Assembly: GCF_030812215.1 (NCBI RefSeq)
Contig: NZ_JAUSSG010000001.1
Span: 806,001 to 870,000, forward strand
Length of the DNA stretch: 64,000 nucleotides
DNA from: Variovorax boronicumulans
Lineage (GTDB): Bacteria; Pseudomonadota; Gammaproteobacteria; Burkholderiales; Burkholderiaceae_C
Reading direction: 5' to 3'
The notes under the pieces were generated by a model that saw only the letters and a program-made list of their open reading frames with translations, was not told the DNA's origin and made no database searches. Below are positions 1 to 12,570 of the stretch, in pieces (the first letter of the stretch is position 1; every line of letters begins with the position of its first letter). The translations under genes and the position numbers were made by a program.

Positions 1-309
1 GGCATCATCACGCTGGTCGCGCTCGCGGTGGGCGCGCTGGCCGGCCGGGGCAGCCTCGGCAAGAACTCGCGCTACATCGAGGCCATCGCCTATTCGGCGA
101 GTTTTCTCTTCCACTGGATCCCGGCCTTCACCGAAACGCTGACGCGGCTCCCGCTCGGCGCGCCGTTGTTGTCCAACGCCGAAGCCCCCGAGCTGAAGGC
201 AATCACCGCGGTGCTCGGCGTGCTGTACCTCGTCGGCGTGACGCTGCAGATCAAGCGGCTGCGCGGCGACAAGCCGGTCAGTCCCTCACAGGTCCGCGCA
301 AGTTCTTGA
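1..309 (+). CDS. C-terminal part of a hypothetical membrane protein (5' truncated)
   Basis: The reading frame is open from the first base, so the gene starts before the window; about 102 residues are visible. There are hydrophobic stretches at the beginning and near the end (a segment containing AVLGVLYLVGVTL), followed by a short basic tail ending in VRASS. I do not recognise the family. Its last 32 bp overlap the 3' end of the convergent arfB gene, and both stop codons are clear. Function unknown. Confidence 0.6.
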   Translation, partial: GIITLVALAVGALAGRGSLGKNSRYIEAIAYSASFLFHWIPAFTETLTRLPLGAPLLSNAEAPELKAITAVLGVLYLVGVTLQIKRLRGDKPVSPSQVRASS

Positions 310-685
310 TCTGCGAACGCTGGCTCTTGCCTTCGAGCCGGCGCTGCTTCGAACCATAGGTGGGCTTGGTGGCGCGCCGCACGCGCGGCGGCGTGGCCAC
401 GGTGTCGATCACCGCCTGCAGGCGCGCGAGCGCATCGGCGCGGTTCATCTCCTGCGTGCGGTGCTGCTGCGCCTTGAGCACGAAGACGCCTTCCTGCGTG
501 ATGCGGCTGTCGCGCAACGCGAGCAGCCGCTCCTTCACATCGGCGGGCAGCGAGCTCGCGTGGATGTCGTAGCGCAGGTGCACCGCGCTCGATACCTTGT
601 TGACGTTCTGCCCGCCCGCGCCCTGCGCCCGGATGGCGCTGATCTCGACTTCGTCGGGATCGATCAGGAGGGGTGGGCGCAGCAT
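278..685 (-). CDS. arfB: Alternative ribosome-rescue factor / peptidyl-tRNA hydrolase ArfB
   Basis: A 135-residue protein with a class-I release-factor catalytic core: the GGQ motif at residues 24-26 in a GAGGQNVNK context, followed by a basic C-terminal tail (RRATKPTYGSKQRRLEGKSQ) like the one ArfB threads into the empty mRNA channel. ArfB hydrolyses peptidyl-tRNA on stalled, non-stop ribosomes. The length matches the family (about 140) and is far too short for RF1/RF2. The ATG at 685 is chosen because the upstream extension would run into the thiolase gene. It lies 25 bp downstream of the thiolase stop and may be co-transcribed. Confidence 0.9.
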   Translation of the reverse strand: MLRPPLLIDPDEVEISAIRAQGAGGQNVNKVSSAVHLRYDIHASSLPADVKERLLALRDSRITQEGVFVLKAQQHRTQEMNRADALARLQAVIDTVATPPRVRRATKPTYGSKQRRLEGKSQRSQIKNLRGPVRD

Positions 686-710
686 GCCCGCGAGTGTGCC
701 CTGAACGCGC

Positions 711-1895
711 TCAGACGCGCTCGAAGACGGCGGCAATGCCCTGCCCGCCGCCGATGCACATCGTGACCAGCGCATAGCGCCCGCCCGTGCGGTGCAGCTC
801 GGCAATCGCCTTCGTGGTGATGATCGCGCCGGTCGCGCCCACCGGATGGCCGAGCGAAATGCCCGAGCCGTTCGGGTTCACCTTGGCCGGATCGAAACCC
901 AGCTCCTTGATGACCGCGCAGGCCTGCGCCGCGAAGGCTTCGTTCGACTCGATCACGTCGAAGTCCGCAACCTTCAGGCCGGTGCGCTCCAGCACCTTGC
1001 GGGTCGCCGGCACCGGGCCGATGCCCATGTACGCGGGCTCGACGCCGGCGTGCGCGTAGCCGACGAGGCGCGCCAGCGGCTTCAGGCCCAGCGCCTTCAC
1101 GCGACCGCCCTCGGCCAGCACCACGGCAGCGGCGCCGTCGTTGATGCCCGAGGCATTGCCGGCGGTGACGAGGCCGTCCTTCTTGAACGCAGGCTTCATC
1201 TTGGAAAGCGTGTCGACCGTGGTGTCGGCGCGCACGTGCTCGTCGGTGTCGAACAGCACGACGCCCTTGCGCGTCTTCACCTCGACCGGAACGATCTGCG
1301 CCTTGAAGCGCCCCGCCGCAATCGCGGCTGCTGCGCGCTGCTGGCTGCTCACAGCCAGTTCGTCCATCTGCTCGCGCGTGATGCCGTAGCGCGCCGCCAC
1401 GTTCTCGGCGGTGATGCCCATGTGGATCTTCTCCCACGGGTCGTGCAGGATGCCCAGCATGTAGTCGACCAGCACCGCATCGCCCATGCGCGCGCCGTAG
1501 CGGGCCGAGGTGTCGAAATACGGCCCGCGGCTCATCGATTCGGAGCCGCCGCCGATGGCGATGTCGCAGTCGCCGAGCGCAATCGCCTGCGCCGCCGACA
1601 CGATGGCCTGCAGGCCCGAGCCGCAGAGACGGTTGACGTTGAAGGCCGGGGTCTCGATGGGGCAGCCCGCGTCGATGGCGGCCACGCGGCTCAGGTACGC
1701 GTCCTTCACGTCGGTGGGGATCACGTTGCCCATCACCACGTGGCCGATGGCGTCGGCCGCGACGCCGCTGCGTTCGATGGCGGCCTTGACGGCGGTGGTG
1801 GCCAGCTGGGTGTTGGGCACGTCCTTCAGCGCGCCGCCGAAGGTGCCGATGGCGGTGCGGGCGGTGCCGACCACGAAGATGTCGCGTGAGGTCAT
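711..1895 (-). CDS. bktB: Acetyl-CoA C-acyltransferase (beta-ketothiolase, BktB type)
   Basis: A 394-residue degradative/biosynthetic thiolase. The nucleophilic cysteine is near residue 91 in NRLCGSG, the catalytic His lies in GHPVGATGA, and the second active-site Cys is in the C-terminal CIGGGQG. Length and internal motifs (AIGTFGG, GGGSESMSR, NPNGSGISLGHP) match the BktB subgroup of Burkholderiales better than PhaA. It reversibly condenses acyl-CoA with acetyl-CoA and could serve beta-oxidation or PHA precursor supply. It is encoded next to a TetR regulator and an ABC importer/acyl-CoA ligase cluster, which fits degradation of CoA-activated acids. Confidence 0.88.
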   Translation of the reverse strand: MTSRDIFVVGTARTAIGTFGGALKDVPNTQLATTAVKAAIERSGVAADAIGHVVMGNVIPTDVKDAYLSRVAAIDAGCPIETPAFNVNRLCGSGLQAIVSAAQAIALGDCDIAIGGGSESMSRGPYFDTSARYGARMGDAVLVDYMLGILHDPWEKIHMGITAENVAARYGITREQMDELAVSSQQRAAAAIAAGRFKAQIVPVEVKTRKGVVLFDTDEHVRADTTVDTLSKMKPAFKKDGLVTAGNASGINDGAAAVVLAEGGRVKALGLKPLARLVGYAHAGVEPAYMGIGPVPATRKVLERTGLKVADFDVIESNEAFAAQACAVIKELGFDPAKVNPNGSGISLGHPVGATGAIITTKAIAELHRTGGRYALVTMCIGGGQGIAAVFERV

Positions 1896-1943
1896 GGTGT
1901 GGATCTCCTGGATTGAAAAAATCGGTTCAGGCGCAGTGGCCGG

Positions 1944-2642
1944 TCACTTGGGCTTCACCGCGGCGGGCTTGCGGCGCACCGCGGCCGGACGGTGCAGCAC
2001 GCCGTTGAGCAGCAGCTCGATGCCCTGGTCGGCGATCTGGTCGGGTGTGAGGTCGCCGTCCGGGCGGTACCAGCGGCCGATCCAGCTGAGCGCACCGGCC
2101 AGCATGAAGGCCGCCATCTTCGGGTCGCAGGGCGCGAGCGAGCCTTCGGCCACGCCGTCTTCGATGAGCCGGCGGAACTGCCCGTCGATACCTGCCTTCA
2201 GGCGGCGCAGTTCCTTCTTGAGCGGCGCGGGCAGCGGGTCTTCGCCGATGCGGATCACGCACATGCCGAAGTCCTGCGTCACCACGCTCGAATAGATGCG
2301 CATGCAGGCCTTGAGCTGGTCGATGGCGCTGCCGCCCGCGGCGCGCACCTCGCCGATGCCGGCCTGCATCAGGTCGAGCGCGGTCTTCACGCACTCCAGC
2401 AGGATCTGGTCCTTGTTCTCCACGTAGTAGTAGAGCGTGGGCTTGCTCACGTTGAGCCGCTCGGCAATGTCGTCGAGCGAGGTCGCGTGAAAGCCGCGCT
2501 CGTTGAACAGCTGGGCCGCCGTCTGCAGCACGGCATTGCGCTTGACCTCGCGCTGCTGCGCGCGCTTGTCGGCGGGCTCCCAGGGTGAGGAAGGGATGGT
2601 CTGGCGAAGTGCGGAGGAGGCTTGGCGAGGCATGGGAGGCAT
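1944..2642 (-). CDS. TetR/AcrR-family transcriptional regulator
   Basis: About 232 residues. The N-terminal helix-turn-helix is clear (AAQLFNERGFHATSLDDIAE followed by LNVSKPTLYYYVENKDQI), with an all-helical ligand domain behind it. Several in-frame starts exist (2699, 2642, 2633); none has a strong ribosome-binding site, so the N-terminus is uncertain. It is divergent from the importer operon beginning at 2782, with about 140 bp between, and upstream of the thiolase on the same strand. The likely targets are therefore the importer/ligase operon and the thiolase. The inducer, by analogy an acyl-CoA, is inference. Confidence 0.85.
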   Translation of the reverse strand: MPPMPRQASSALRQTIPSSPWEPADKRAQQREVKRNAVLQTAAQLFNERGFHATSLDDIAERLNVSKPTLYYYVENKDQILLECVKTALDLMQAGIGEVRAAGGSAIDQLKACMRIYSSVVTQDFGMCVIRIGEDPLPAPLKKELRRLKAGIDGQFRRLIEDGVAEGSLAPCDPKMAAFMLAGALSWIGRWYRPDGDLTPDQIADQGIELLLNGVLHRPAAVRRKPAAVKPK

Positions 2643-2781
2643 CGGGTTTCTGCGGGCGGGGAAAGTCCGGATGCCGCGCCATGCGGCGAACTGTGACATT
2701 ACCCGCCAGTAGGAATTTTACGGGCCAGTAGCTTTTCTGCCCCTGGACACAAACCCTGACCCTAGCGCCCTCCTCTTAGCC

Positions 2782-3642
2782 ATGCCTGACGAGCCTTCAC
2801 GGGACGCCTCCTCCGCCCCTGCCTCCACCGTGCTGCAGGTGGACGCGTTGACGCTCGCATTCGGCGGCGTGAAGGCGCTGACAAACGTGGGCTTCGGCGT
2901 GGCGCCCGGCTCGATCACCGCGGTGATCGGCCCCAACGGCGCGGGCAAGACATCGCTCTTCAACACCATCTCGGGCTTCTACAAGCCGGCCGAGGGCCGC
3001 GTGCTGTTCGAGGGCAAGGACATCACCCGCCTCCCGGCGCCGAAGCGCGCGGCGCTCGGCCTCGCACGCAGCTTCCAGAACATCGCGCTGTTCCGCGGCA
3101 TGACGGTGCTCGACAACATCAAGCTCGGCCGCCACGTGCACCTGAAGACCAATGTGTTCGACGCGCTCTTCTACCTGGGCCGTGCGCGCCGCGAAGAGGC
3201 CGAACTGCGCCGCGACGTGGAGGAACGGATCATCGACTTCCTGGAGATCGACCACATCCGCCACGCCTCGGTCGCCGCCCTGCCCTACGGCCTGCAGAAG
3301 CGCGTGGAGATGGCCCGTGCGCTGGCCATGCAACCCAAGGTGCTGATGCTCGATGAGCCCGTGGCCGGCATGAACCGCGAAGAGACCGAAGACATGGCGC
3401 GCTTCATCCTCGACGTGCGGCGCGAATGGGGCATCACGGTGCTGATGGTGGAGCACGATATGGGCATGGTGATGGACCTGTCCGACCACGTGGTGGTGCT
3501 CAACTTCGGCCAGGTCATCGCACAGGGCACGCCGGCCGAGGTGCAGGCCGACCCCGAGGTGATTCGCGCGTACCTCGGTGCGGGCGATGTCGGCGAACTG
3601 CGGCGGCGGCTGCGCGGCGAAGCCACGGCAGGAGTCGCCTGA
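2782..3642 (+). CDS. ABC transporter ATP-binding protein, LivG type
   Basis: 286 residues. Walker A GPNGAGKT is at 50-57, the signature is LPYGLQKRVE at 167-176 (a variant of the LivG form), Walker B VLMLDEP is at 187-193, and an H-loop His occurs in VEHDM. This is the first ATPase of a branched-chain-amino-acid-type importer. It overlaps the following permease by one base (TGATG), so translation is probably coupled. About 30 residues precede the usual LivG start, with no strong ribosome-binding site at 2782; an internal start is possible. Confidence 0.9.
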   Translation: MPDEPSRDASSAPASTVLQVDALTLAFGGVKALTNVGFGVAPGSITAVIGPNGAGKTSLFNTISGFYKPAEGRVLFEGKDITRLPAPKRAALGLARSFQNIALFRGMTVLDNIKLGRHVHLKTNVFDALFYLGRARREEAELRRDVEERIIDFLEIDHIRHASVAALPYGLQKRVEMARALAMQPKVLMLDEPVAGMNREETEDMARFILDVRREWGITVLMVEHDMGMVMDLSDHVVVLNFGQVIAQGTPAEVQADPEVIRAYLGAGDVGELRRRLRGEATAGVA

Positions 3643-4520
3643 TGGATTGGGCCTACCTCTTCGAGATCGCGCTCACCGGCATCGCGGGCGGCGGGCTCTA
3701 TGCGCTGGCCGCGCTCGCCTTCGTGCTGGTCTACAAGGCCACGCGCGTGGTCAACATCGCCATCGGCGAGATGCTGATGGTCGGCGCATACCTGTTCTTC
3801 GCGTTCGCCGCGAGCTTCTCGCTGCCGATCTGGCTCGCGGTGCTGGGCTCGGTGATCGGCACCGGGCTTCTGGGCGCGGTGATCGAGCGCACGATGATCC
3901 GCCCGCTGCTCGGCGAGCCGCCGATCTCGGTGTTCATGGTGACGGTCGGGCTCGCATCGATCCTCGTGGGGCTGGTCGAGATCATCTGGACCGCCGACCA
4001 GCGCCGCCTGCCCGAGTTCCTGCCGAACGCGCCGGTGATGGTCGGCGATGCATTCCTCGCGCCCAAGATCGCCTACGGCGCGCTCATCGCCGTGGTGCTG
4101 ATCGGAATGGTGCTGCTGCTGTTCCGCTTCTGGCGCGGCGGCGTGGCATTGCGGGCCACCGCCTCGGACCAGGCGGCGGCGTACTCGATGGGCATCAACG
4201 TGCCGCGCGTGTTCTCGCTCGCATGGGTGGCCTCGGCCATGATCGCGGCCGTGGCCGGCATCATCGTCGGCGCCATCGGCGGCATCTCGTCGTCGATGGG
4301 GGTGTTCGGCCTGTCGGTGCTGGTGGTGGTGATCGTCGGCGGGCTCGACAGCGTGCTGGGCGCGCTGGTCGGCGGCGTCTTCATCGGGCTGGTGGAAGCG
4401 CTGGCGGGCTCGTACCTCGGCGGCGAATACAAGCTGCTCGCCACCTTCATCGTGCTGGTGCTCGTGCTGATAGTGCGGCCCTACGGGCTCTTCGGCACGC
4501 ACGAGATCGAGAGACTCTGA
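3642..4520 (+). CDS. ABC transporter permease, LivH type
   Basis: 292 residues, almost entirely hydrophobic, with about eight predicted membrane helices. LivH hallmarks are the opening GGLYALAALAFVLVYKATRVVNIAIGE region and the EAA-like cytoplasmic loop RATASDQAAAYSMGI. The start at 3642 is fixed by a one-base overlap with the upstream stop. It forms the heterodimeric channel with the next gene. The transported compound cannot be read from the sequence; in Burkholderiales such systems beside acyl-CoA ligases often carry aromatic or fatty acids. Confidence 0.9.
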   Translation: MDWAYLFEIALTGIAGGGLYALAALAFVLVYKATRVVNIAIGEMLMVGAYLFFAFAASFSLPIWLAVLGSVIGTGLLGAVIERTMIRPLLGEPPISVFMVTVGLASILVGLVEIIWTADQRRLPEFLPNAPVMVGDAFLAPKIAYGALIAVVLIGMVLLLFRFWRGGVALRATASDQAAAYSMGINVPRVFSLAWVASAMIAAVAGIIVGAIGGISSSMGVFGLSVLVVVIVGGLDSVLGALVGGVFIGLVEALAGSYLGGEYKLLATFIVLVLVLIVRPYGLFGTHEIERL

Positions 4521-5557
4521 TGCGCATCGGCACGCTCAAGCAAAGCTATGTCGCGGATGCGGCGCTGTTCGATTCGCGCACCCAGAAGGTGTGGCTCGCG
4601 ATCGGCGCGGCGCTGCTGGTGCTGTTTCCGTTCATGGCCAGCGACTACTGGCTGTACCTCGCGTGCCTCGTGGCCATCAACGTGGCGAGCGCCACCGGCC
4701 TGAACATCCTCACCGGCTACACGGGCCTGGTGAGCCTCGGGCAAGCGGCGTTCATGGGCCTGGGCGCCTACACCGTCGCGATCATGCAGACACGGCTCGG
4801 CACGCCCTTCCTGCTGAACATCCTTGCGGGCGGCGTGGTCGCCATGCTCGGCGGGCTGATCGTGGGCATTCCCTCGTTGCGCGTGAAAGGCCTGTACCTG
4901 GCCATCGCGACCATCGCAGCCTCGTTCATCACGCACTTCCTGTTCGCCAACCTCAAGCTCACGGGCGGCACGACCGGCATCTCGCTGCCGCCGGCGCAGT
5001 TCTTCGGCCTGCCGCTCGATACGTCATTCCGCCTCTACTGGGTGATCGTGCCGGTCATGCTGCTCATGGTGCTGGGCGCGGCCAACCTCTTTCGCACCCG
5101 CGTGGGTCGGGCCTTCATCGCGATCCGCGACCGCGACATCTCGGCCGAGGTGCTGGGCATTCCGCTCCTGCGCTACAAGCTGCTCTCGTTCGGGCTCTCG
5201 TCGTTCTACGCGGGCGTGGCGGGCGGGCTGTGGGCCTACTTCTTCCGCGTGGTCACGCCCGAGAGCTTTCCGCTGCTGATGTCGATCTTCTTCCTCGCGG
5301 CCATCATCGTCGGCGGCATGGGCACGATTTTGGGCGGCATCTTCGGCGCGGTGTTCATGACGATGGTGCCCGAGCTGCTCAAGCTCATCGTCGACCTGCT
5401 GCCCGGCGGTGTCGAGATGACGGTGTTCCTCTCGCCCGTGCGCACCGTCGTGTTCGGGCTGCTGATCGTCGGATTTCTGGTGTTCGAGCCGCACGGGCTC
5501 GCAGAAGTGTGGCGGCGCATACGCCGCTTTTTCCATCTATGGCCGTTCCGCAACTGA
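4520..5557 (+). CDS. ABC transporter permease, LivM type
   Basis: 345 residues and polytopic. LivM signatures are ATGLNILTGYTGLVSLGQAAF near residue 60 and the cytoplasmic coupling loop AIRDRDISAEVLGI. It starts with a one-base overlap of the upstream stop codon (TGATG), like its neighbours, which indicates one transcript. The C-terminus has a short basic tail. It pairs with the LivH-type permease to form the inner-membrane pore. Confidence 0.9.
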   Translation: MRIGTLKQSYVADAALFDSRTQKVWLAIGAALLVLFPFMASDYWLYLACLVAINVASATGLNILTGYTGLVSLGQAAFMGLGAYTVAIMQTRLGTPFLLNILAGGVVAMLGGLIVGIPSLRVKGLYLAIATIAASFITHFLFANLKLTGGTTGISLPPAQFFGLPLDTSFRLYWVIVPVMLLMVLGAANLFRTRVGRAFIAIRDRDISAEVLGIPLLRYKLLSFGLSSFYAGVAGGLWAYFFRVVTPESFPLLMSIFFLAAIIVGGMGTILGGIFGAVFMTMVPELLKLIVDLLPGGVEMTVFLSPVRTVVFGLLIVGFLVFEPHGLAEVWRRIRRFFHLWPFRN

Positions 5558-5580
5558 GCCCATTCCATCAGGAGACAAGC

Positions 5581-6780
5581 ATGCCCAATACACCGAAGAC
5601 ACAGAAGACACCGAAGCTTTCCCAATACCGCCGTGCGCTGCTGATCGCCGCGGGTCTCGCCGCCGCCGTACCGTTCGCGAACGCGCAAGGCACCGAGGAC
5701 ATCGTCATCGGCGGCTCGATACCGATGACCGGCGTGTTCGCCTTCGCGGGCGTCGGCATCAACGCCGGCATTGCCGACTACGTGAAGATCGTCAACGACG
5801 CGGGCGGCATCAAGGGCCGGAAGCTGCGCTACGTGCCGGAAGACACGGGCTACAAGGTCGACGTGTCGGTCGCGGCCTTTAAGAAGATCACGAGCCAGAA
5901 CAAGGTCAACCTCTACTACGGCGACTCGACCGGCTTCTCCAAGACCATCAACCCCGAGCTGGACCGCAGCGGCCAGATCCTGATGGCGGGCGCCTCCTTC
6001 GCGACCGAGCTCAACGACTCGGCCAAGTACCCGAACCAGTTTCTGGTCGGCCCCGACTACACCGAGCAGATCGGCATCCTGCTGCGCCACATCGCCAAGG
6101 AAAAGCCGGGCGCGAAGGTGGCCTTCGTGTACTCCGATTCCGAATTCGGCCGCGACCCCATCGAAGCCAGCGAAGCCGCCGCAAAGAAGCTCGGCCTCAC
6201 GGTGCCGGTGAAGCTCATGACGCCGGCCGGCAGCGTGGACGTGTCGACCGAGGTCATCAAGCTGCGCCGCGCCGCGCCCGACTACACCATCTTCCACGGC
6301 TACATCCTCGCGCCCATTCCCGAGTTCGTGCAGCAGGGCAAGCAGATGGGCATGACCAGCAAGTGGATGGGCACCTTCTGGACCATGGACAGCTCCACCG
6401 TCATGAAGATGGGCGAAGGCGCCGACGGCTTCATGGGCGTGATGCCCTACCGCTACTACTACGACACTTCGGCCAAGGCGCCGATGCTCGACAAGATCCG
6501 GGCGCTGCGCCCCGAGTACCAGAGCACGGCCTACACGCAGGGCTTTCTCACGGCGATGCTGTTCACGGAAGCAGCCAAGCGCACCCTCGACGCGGGCAAG
6601 CCGTTGGACGGCAAGAACCTGAAGGCCTCGCTCAACACCATCAAGGACTTCGACACGGGCGGGATCATCGGCACGCCGATCACCATCAAGGGCAACTCGA
6701 TTCCGGTCGGGCGCGTCTACAAGGCCGACATGAAGGCGCAGAAGATGGTGCCGGCCTCGGACTGGATCTCGCTGAACTGA
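5581..6780 (+). CDS. Periplasmic substrate-binding protein of the Liv-type ABC importer
   Basis: 399 residues with an N-terminal signal peptide: a basic region, a hydrophobic core from about residue 19, and probable cleavage after PFANA near residue 35. The mature part begins with DIVIGGSIPMTGVFAF, typical of Peripla_BP_6 binding proteins. A good AGGAG ribosome-binding site precedes the ATG. It sits between permease and second ATPase genes, completing the five-component importer. Ligand unknown; its proximity to an acyl-CoA ligase suggests a carboxylic acid rather than an amino acid. Confidence 0.9.
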   Translation: MPNTPKTQKTPKLSQYRRALLIAAGLAAAVPFANAQGTEDIVIGGSIPMTGVFAFAGVGINAGIADYVKIVNDAGGIKGRKLRYVPEDTGYKVDVSVAAFKKITSQNKVNLYYGDSTGFSKTINPELDRSGQILMAGASFATELNDSAKYPNQFLVGPDYTEQIGILLRHIAKEKPGAKVAFVYSDSEFGRDPIEASEAAAKKLGLTVPVKLMTPAGSVDVSTEVIKLRRAAPDYTIFHGYILAPIPEFVQQGKQMGMTSKWMGTFWTMDSSTVMKMGEGADGFMGVMPYRYYYDTSAKAPMLDKIRALRPEYQSTAYTQGFLTAMLFTEAAKRTLDAGKPLDGKNLKASLNTIKDFDTGGIIGTPITIKGNSIPVGRVYKADMKAQKMVPASDWISLN

Positions 6781-6783
6781 GCC

Positions 6784-7625
<842 letters not shown>

Positions 7626-7629
<4 letters not shown>

Positions 7630-9446
7630 CCGAGGCGCCTCTTCCCTCCCTCACGCTGCCGCAGATGCTGCGCGAGCAGGCGCGCATGCAGCCGCAGCGC
7701 ATCGCGATCCGGCAGAAGGACTTCGGCATCTGGCATCCGCTGGACTGGGCCGGGTACCTGCGGCGCGCCACGCATTTCGGACTTGGCCTGCATGCGATGG
7801 GCCTGGCATCGGGCGGGCACCTCGGGGTGATTTCGGAGAACCGCGTCGAATGGCTGCTCTCGCAGATGGGCGCGGGGCTGATCGGCGCGGTGACCGTAGG
7901 CGTCTACCCGACCAGCCCGAGCAACGAGGTGGCCTATGTGGTCGGGCATGCGGACATCGAGGTGATCGTCTGCGAAGACCAGGAGCAGACCGACAAGGTG
8001 CTCGACGCCATTGCGCAGCTGCCGCGCCTGCGCAAGATCGTGGTGATCGAGACCAAGGGCCTCGCGAGCTACCCGCCCGAAGTGCGCGAGCGCATCGCGA
8101 CGTTCGCGGAAGTCGAAGAGGCCGGCGCCCGGGTGCAGGCGCGCGAGGGCACCGCGCCGGTCGACGCCGCCCTGCAGCGCCAGACACTCGCCGACACCGG
8201 CTTGATGATCTACACCTCGGGCTCCACCGGCAAGCCCAAGGGCGCGATGATTTCGTACCGCAACATCCGCGGCGTGGTGCCCGGCATCGTCGAGCGTCTG
8301 GCGCTCGATGGCGACACCACACACCTGTCGTACCTGCCGCTGTGCCACGTGGCCGAGCAGATGCTCACGGCCTTCGTGCCGGTGTACCTGGGCTCGCAGG
8401 TGAACTTCGGCGAATCGATCCGCACCGTGCAGGAAGACCTGCGCGAAGTCGCGCCCACGATGTTCCTCGGCGTGCCGCGCATCTGGGAGAAGCTGCATGC
8501 GGGCATCAGCATCAAGATGCAGGAGACGGGGCGCCTGCAGCGCGCGCTGTTCCACCGGGCCATCGCGGCCTGTGCGCCGCTCGCCGAGAAGCCGCGCAGC
8601 ACCTGGACGCTGGCCGAGCGCGGCCGCTTCGCCCTGGCCTACTGGACGGTGCTGCGCGCGCTGCAGAACTTCATCGGCCTGCGCCGCGCGCGCATCGCGC
8701 TCACCGGTGCTGCGCCGATTCCGGCGGACGTGGTGCGTTTCTTTCGCACGCTGGGCGTGCCGCTGGTGGAGGTGTACGGCCTCACGGAATCGACCGGCAT
8801 GATCGCCGGCCACCGCAGCGACGCGGTGAAGATCGGCACCGTCGGCCCGCCCACGCAGGGCACCGAGCACCGCGTCGGCGAAGCGGGCGAATTGCTGGTG
8901 CGCGGCGAGATGGTGTTCGAGGGCTACTACAAGAACCCCGAGGCCACGGCCTCATCGATCCGCGAGGGGTGGCTGTACACCGGCGATGTGGTGCGCGAGG
9001 AAGACGGCCAGCTGCGCATCGTCGACCGCCTGAAGGACATCATGATCACTGCCGGCGGCAAGAACCTCACGCCGTCCGAGATCGAGAACACCATGAAGGG
9101 CAGCCCCTTCATCAAGGAATGCATCGTGGTGGCGGACGGCCGCAAGTTCGTCGGTGCGCTGCTGCAGATCGATTACGAAACGGTGGGCAAGTGGGCGGAG
9201 GCCGAGCGCATTCCGTTCACCCATTTCCGCTCGCTGGTGGAGGAGCCGCGGGTGCGGGCCCTGATCGAGACGGAGATTGCGCGAGGCAACGAGAAACTGG
9301 CCCAGGTGTCGCAGATCCGGCGTTTTCATCTGCTCACCAAAGAGTTGGACCATGACGACGGTGAAGTCACCGCCACCATGAAGGTGCGGCGCTCCAGCAT
9401 CTACAAGACCTACGCCAGCGAGATCGAGGCGCTGTACAGCGCCTGA
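7626..9446 (+). CDS. AMP-forming acyl-CoA ligase (long-chain fatty acid-CoA ligase family)
   Basis: 606 residues, ANL superfamily. The phosphate-binding loop is YTSGSTGKPKG, the adenylation motif YGLTEST is followed by the hinge region YTGDVVREEDG, and a C-terminal catalytic lysine candidate lies in ATMKVRR. The enzyme activates a carboxylic acid to acyl-AMP and then acyl-CoA in the cytoplasm. The four-base overlap with the LivF-type gene suggests that the imported acid is activated at once, trapping it in the cell. Long-chain fatty or aryl-alkyl acids are plausible substrates, but the sequence alone does not decide. Confidence 0.88.
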
Positions 9447-9459
9447 TCGGACGTGTGCC

Positions 9460-9801
9460 CTATTCGCCGCGAACGGGGCGGGCCCGCACGTCGGTCACAT
9501 CGTCGGCGCGGCCCAGCGTGATGGGGCTGCGCACCGACTCGCCGCGCGCACGGGCGCTGACCACGTCGGCGGCGGTGGGTTCGGCCGGCTTTGCCGCATT
9601 GCGAAACCGGTCGAAGCCCGAGCGTGGGTTGAAGCGCCCGCCCATCGAAGCCATCCAGGGCGTCACGGGCTTGCCCGTGAGACGCCCCCAGGCGTAGCGC
9701 ACGCCCCACACGGCCGCCAGCAGCATGACCGCGACGGCCAGGCTGGCCGCGAAAACCAGCCCGAGGAGCAGAAGAATGACGCGAAGAATGAAGTTCATCA
9801 T
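9460..9801 (-). CDS. Small hypothetical membrane protein downstream of clpB
   Basis: 113 residues. An N-terminal hydrophobic region (about residues 4-35, probably one long or two short membrane helices) is followed by a hydrophilic, Arg-rich tail. I do not recognise a family. It starts 6 bp after the clpB stop on the same strand, so it is probably in the clpB heat-shock transcript. It converges with the acyl-CoA ligase gene, 13 bp away. Confidence 0.6.
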   Translation of the reverse strand: MMNFILRVILLLLGLVFAASLAVAVMLLAAVWGVRYAWGRLTGKPVTPWMASMGGRFNPRSGFDRFRNAAKPAEPTAADVVSARARGESVRSPITLGRADDVTDVRARPVRGE

Positions 9802-9807
9802 CCGACT

Positions 9808-12429
<2,622 letters not shown>

Positions 12430-12448
12430 GGTGGTATTCCTGCATCCA

Positions 12449-12476
12449 AAATAGGGCCGTTCGGGCACGATTCAAG
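12449..12476 (-). promoter_or_regulatory. Sigma-32-type heat-shock promoter of clpB
   Basis: On the minus strand the -35 hexamer is CTTGAA (12471-12476) and the -10 octamer is CCCTATTT (12449-12456), separated by 14 bases. The known RpoH consensus is CTTGAA and CCCCATnT with a 11-16 base spacer, so only one position differs. It lies 20 bases upstream of the clpB ATG. Confidence 0.75.
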
Positions 12477-12570
12477 GTTGTAAATCGGGCTCGTGCCGTG
12501 GGCACGGGTATTGCACGGTGCCCCGCACCTTCCTGCCGTAGGCATTTCTCTCTCTCGAATGGAGTCGATC

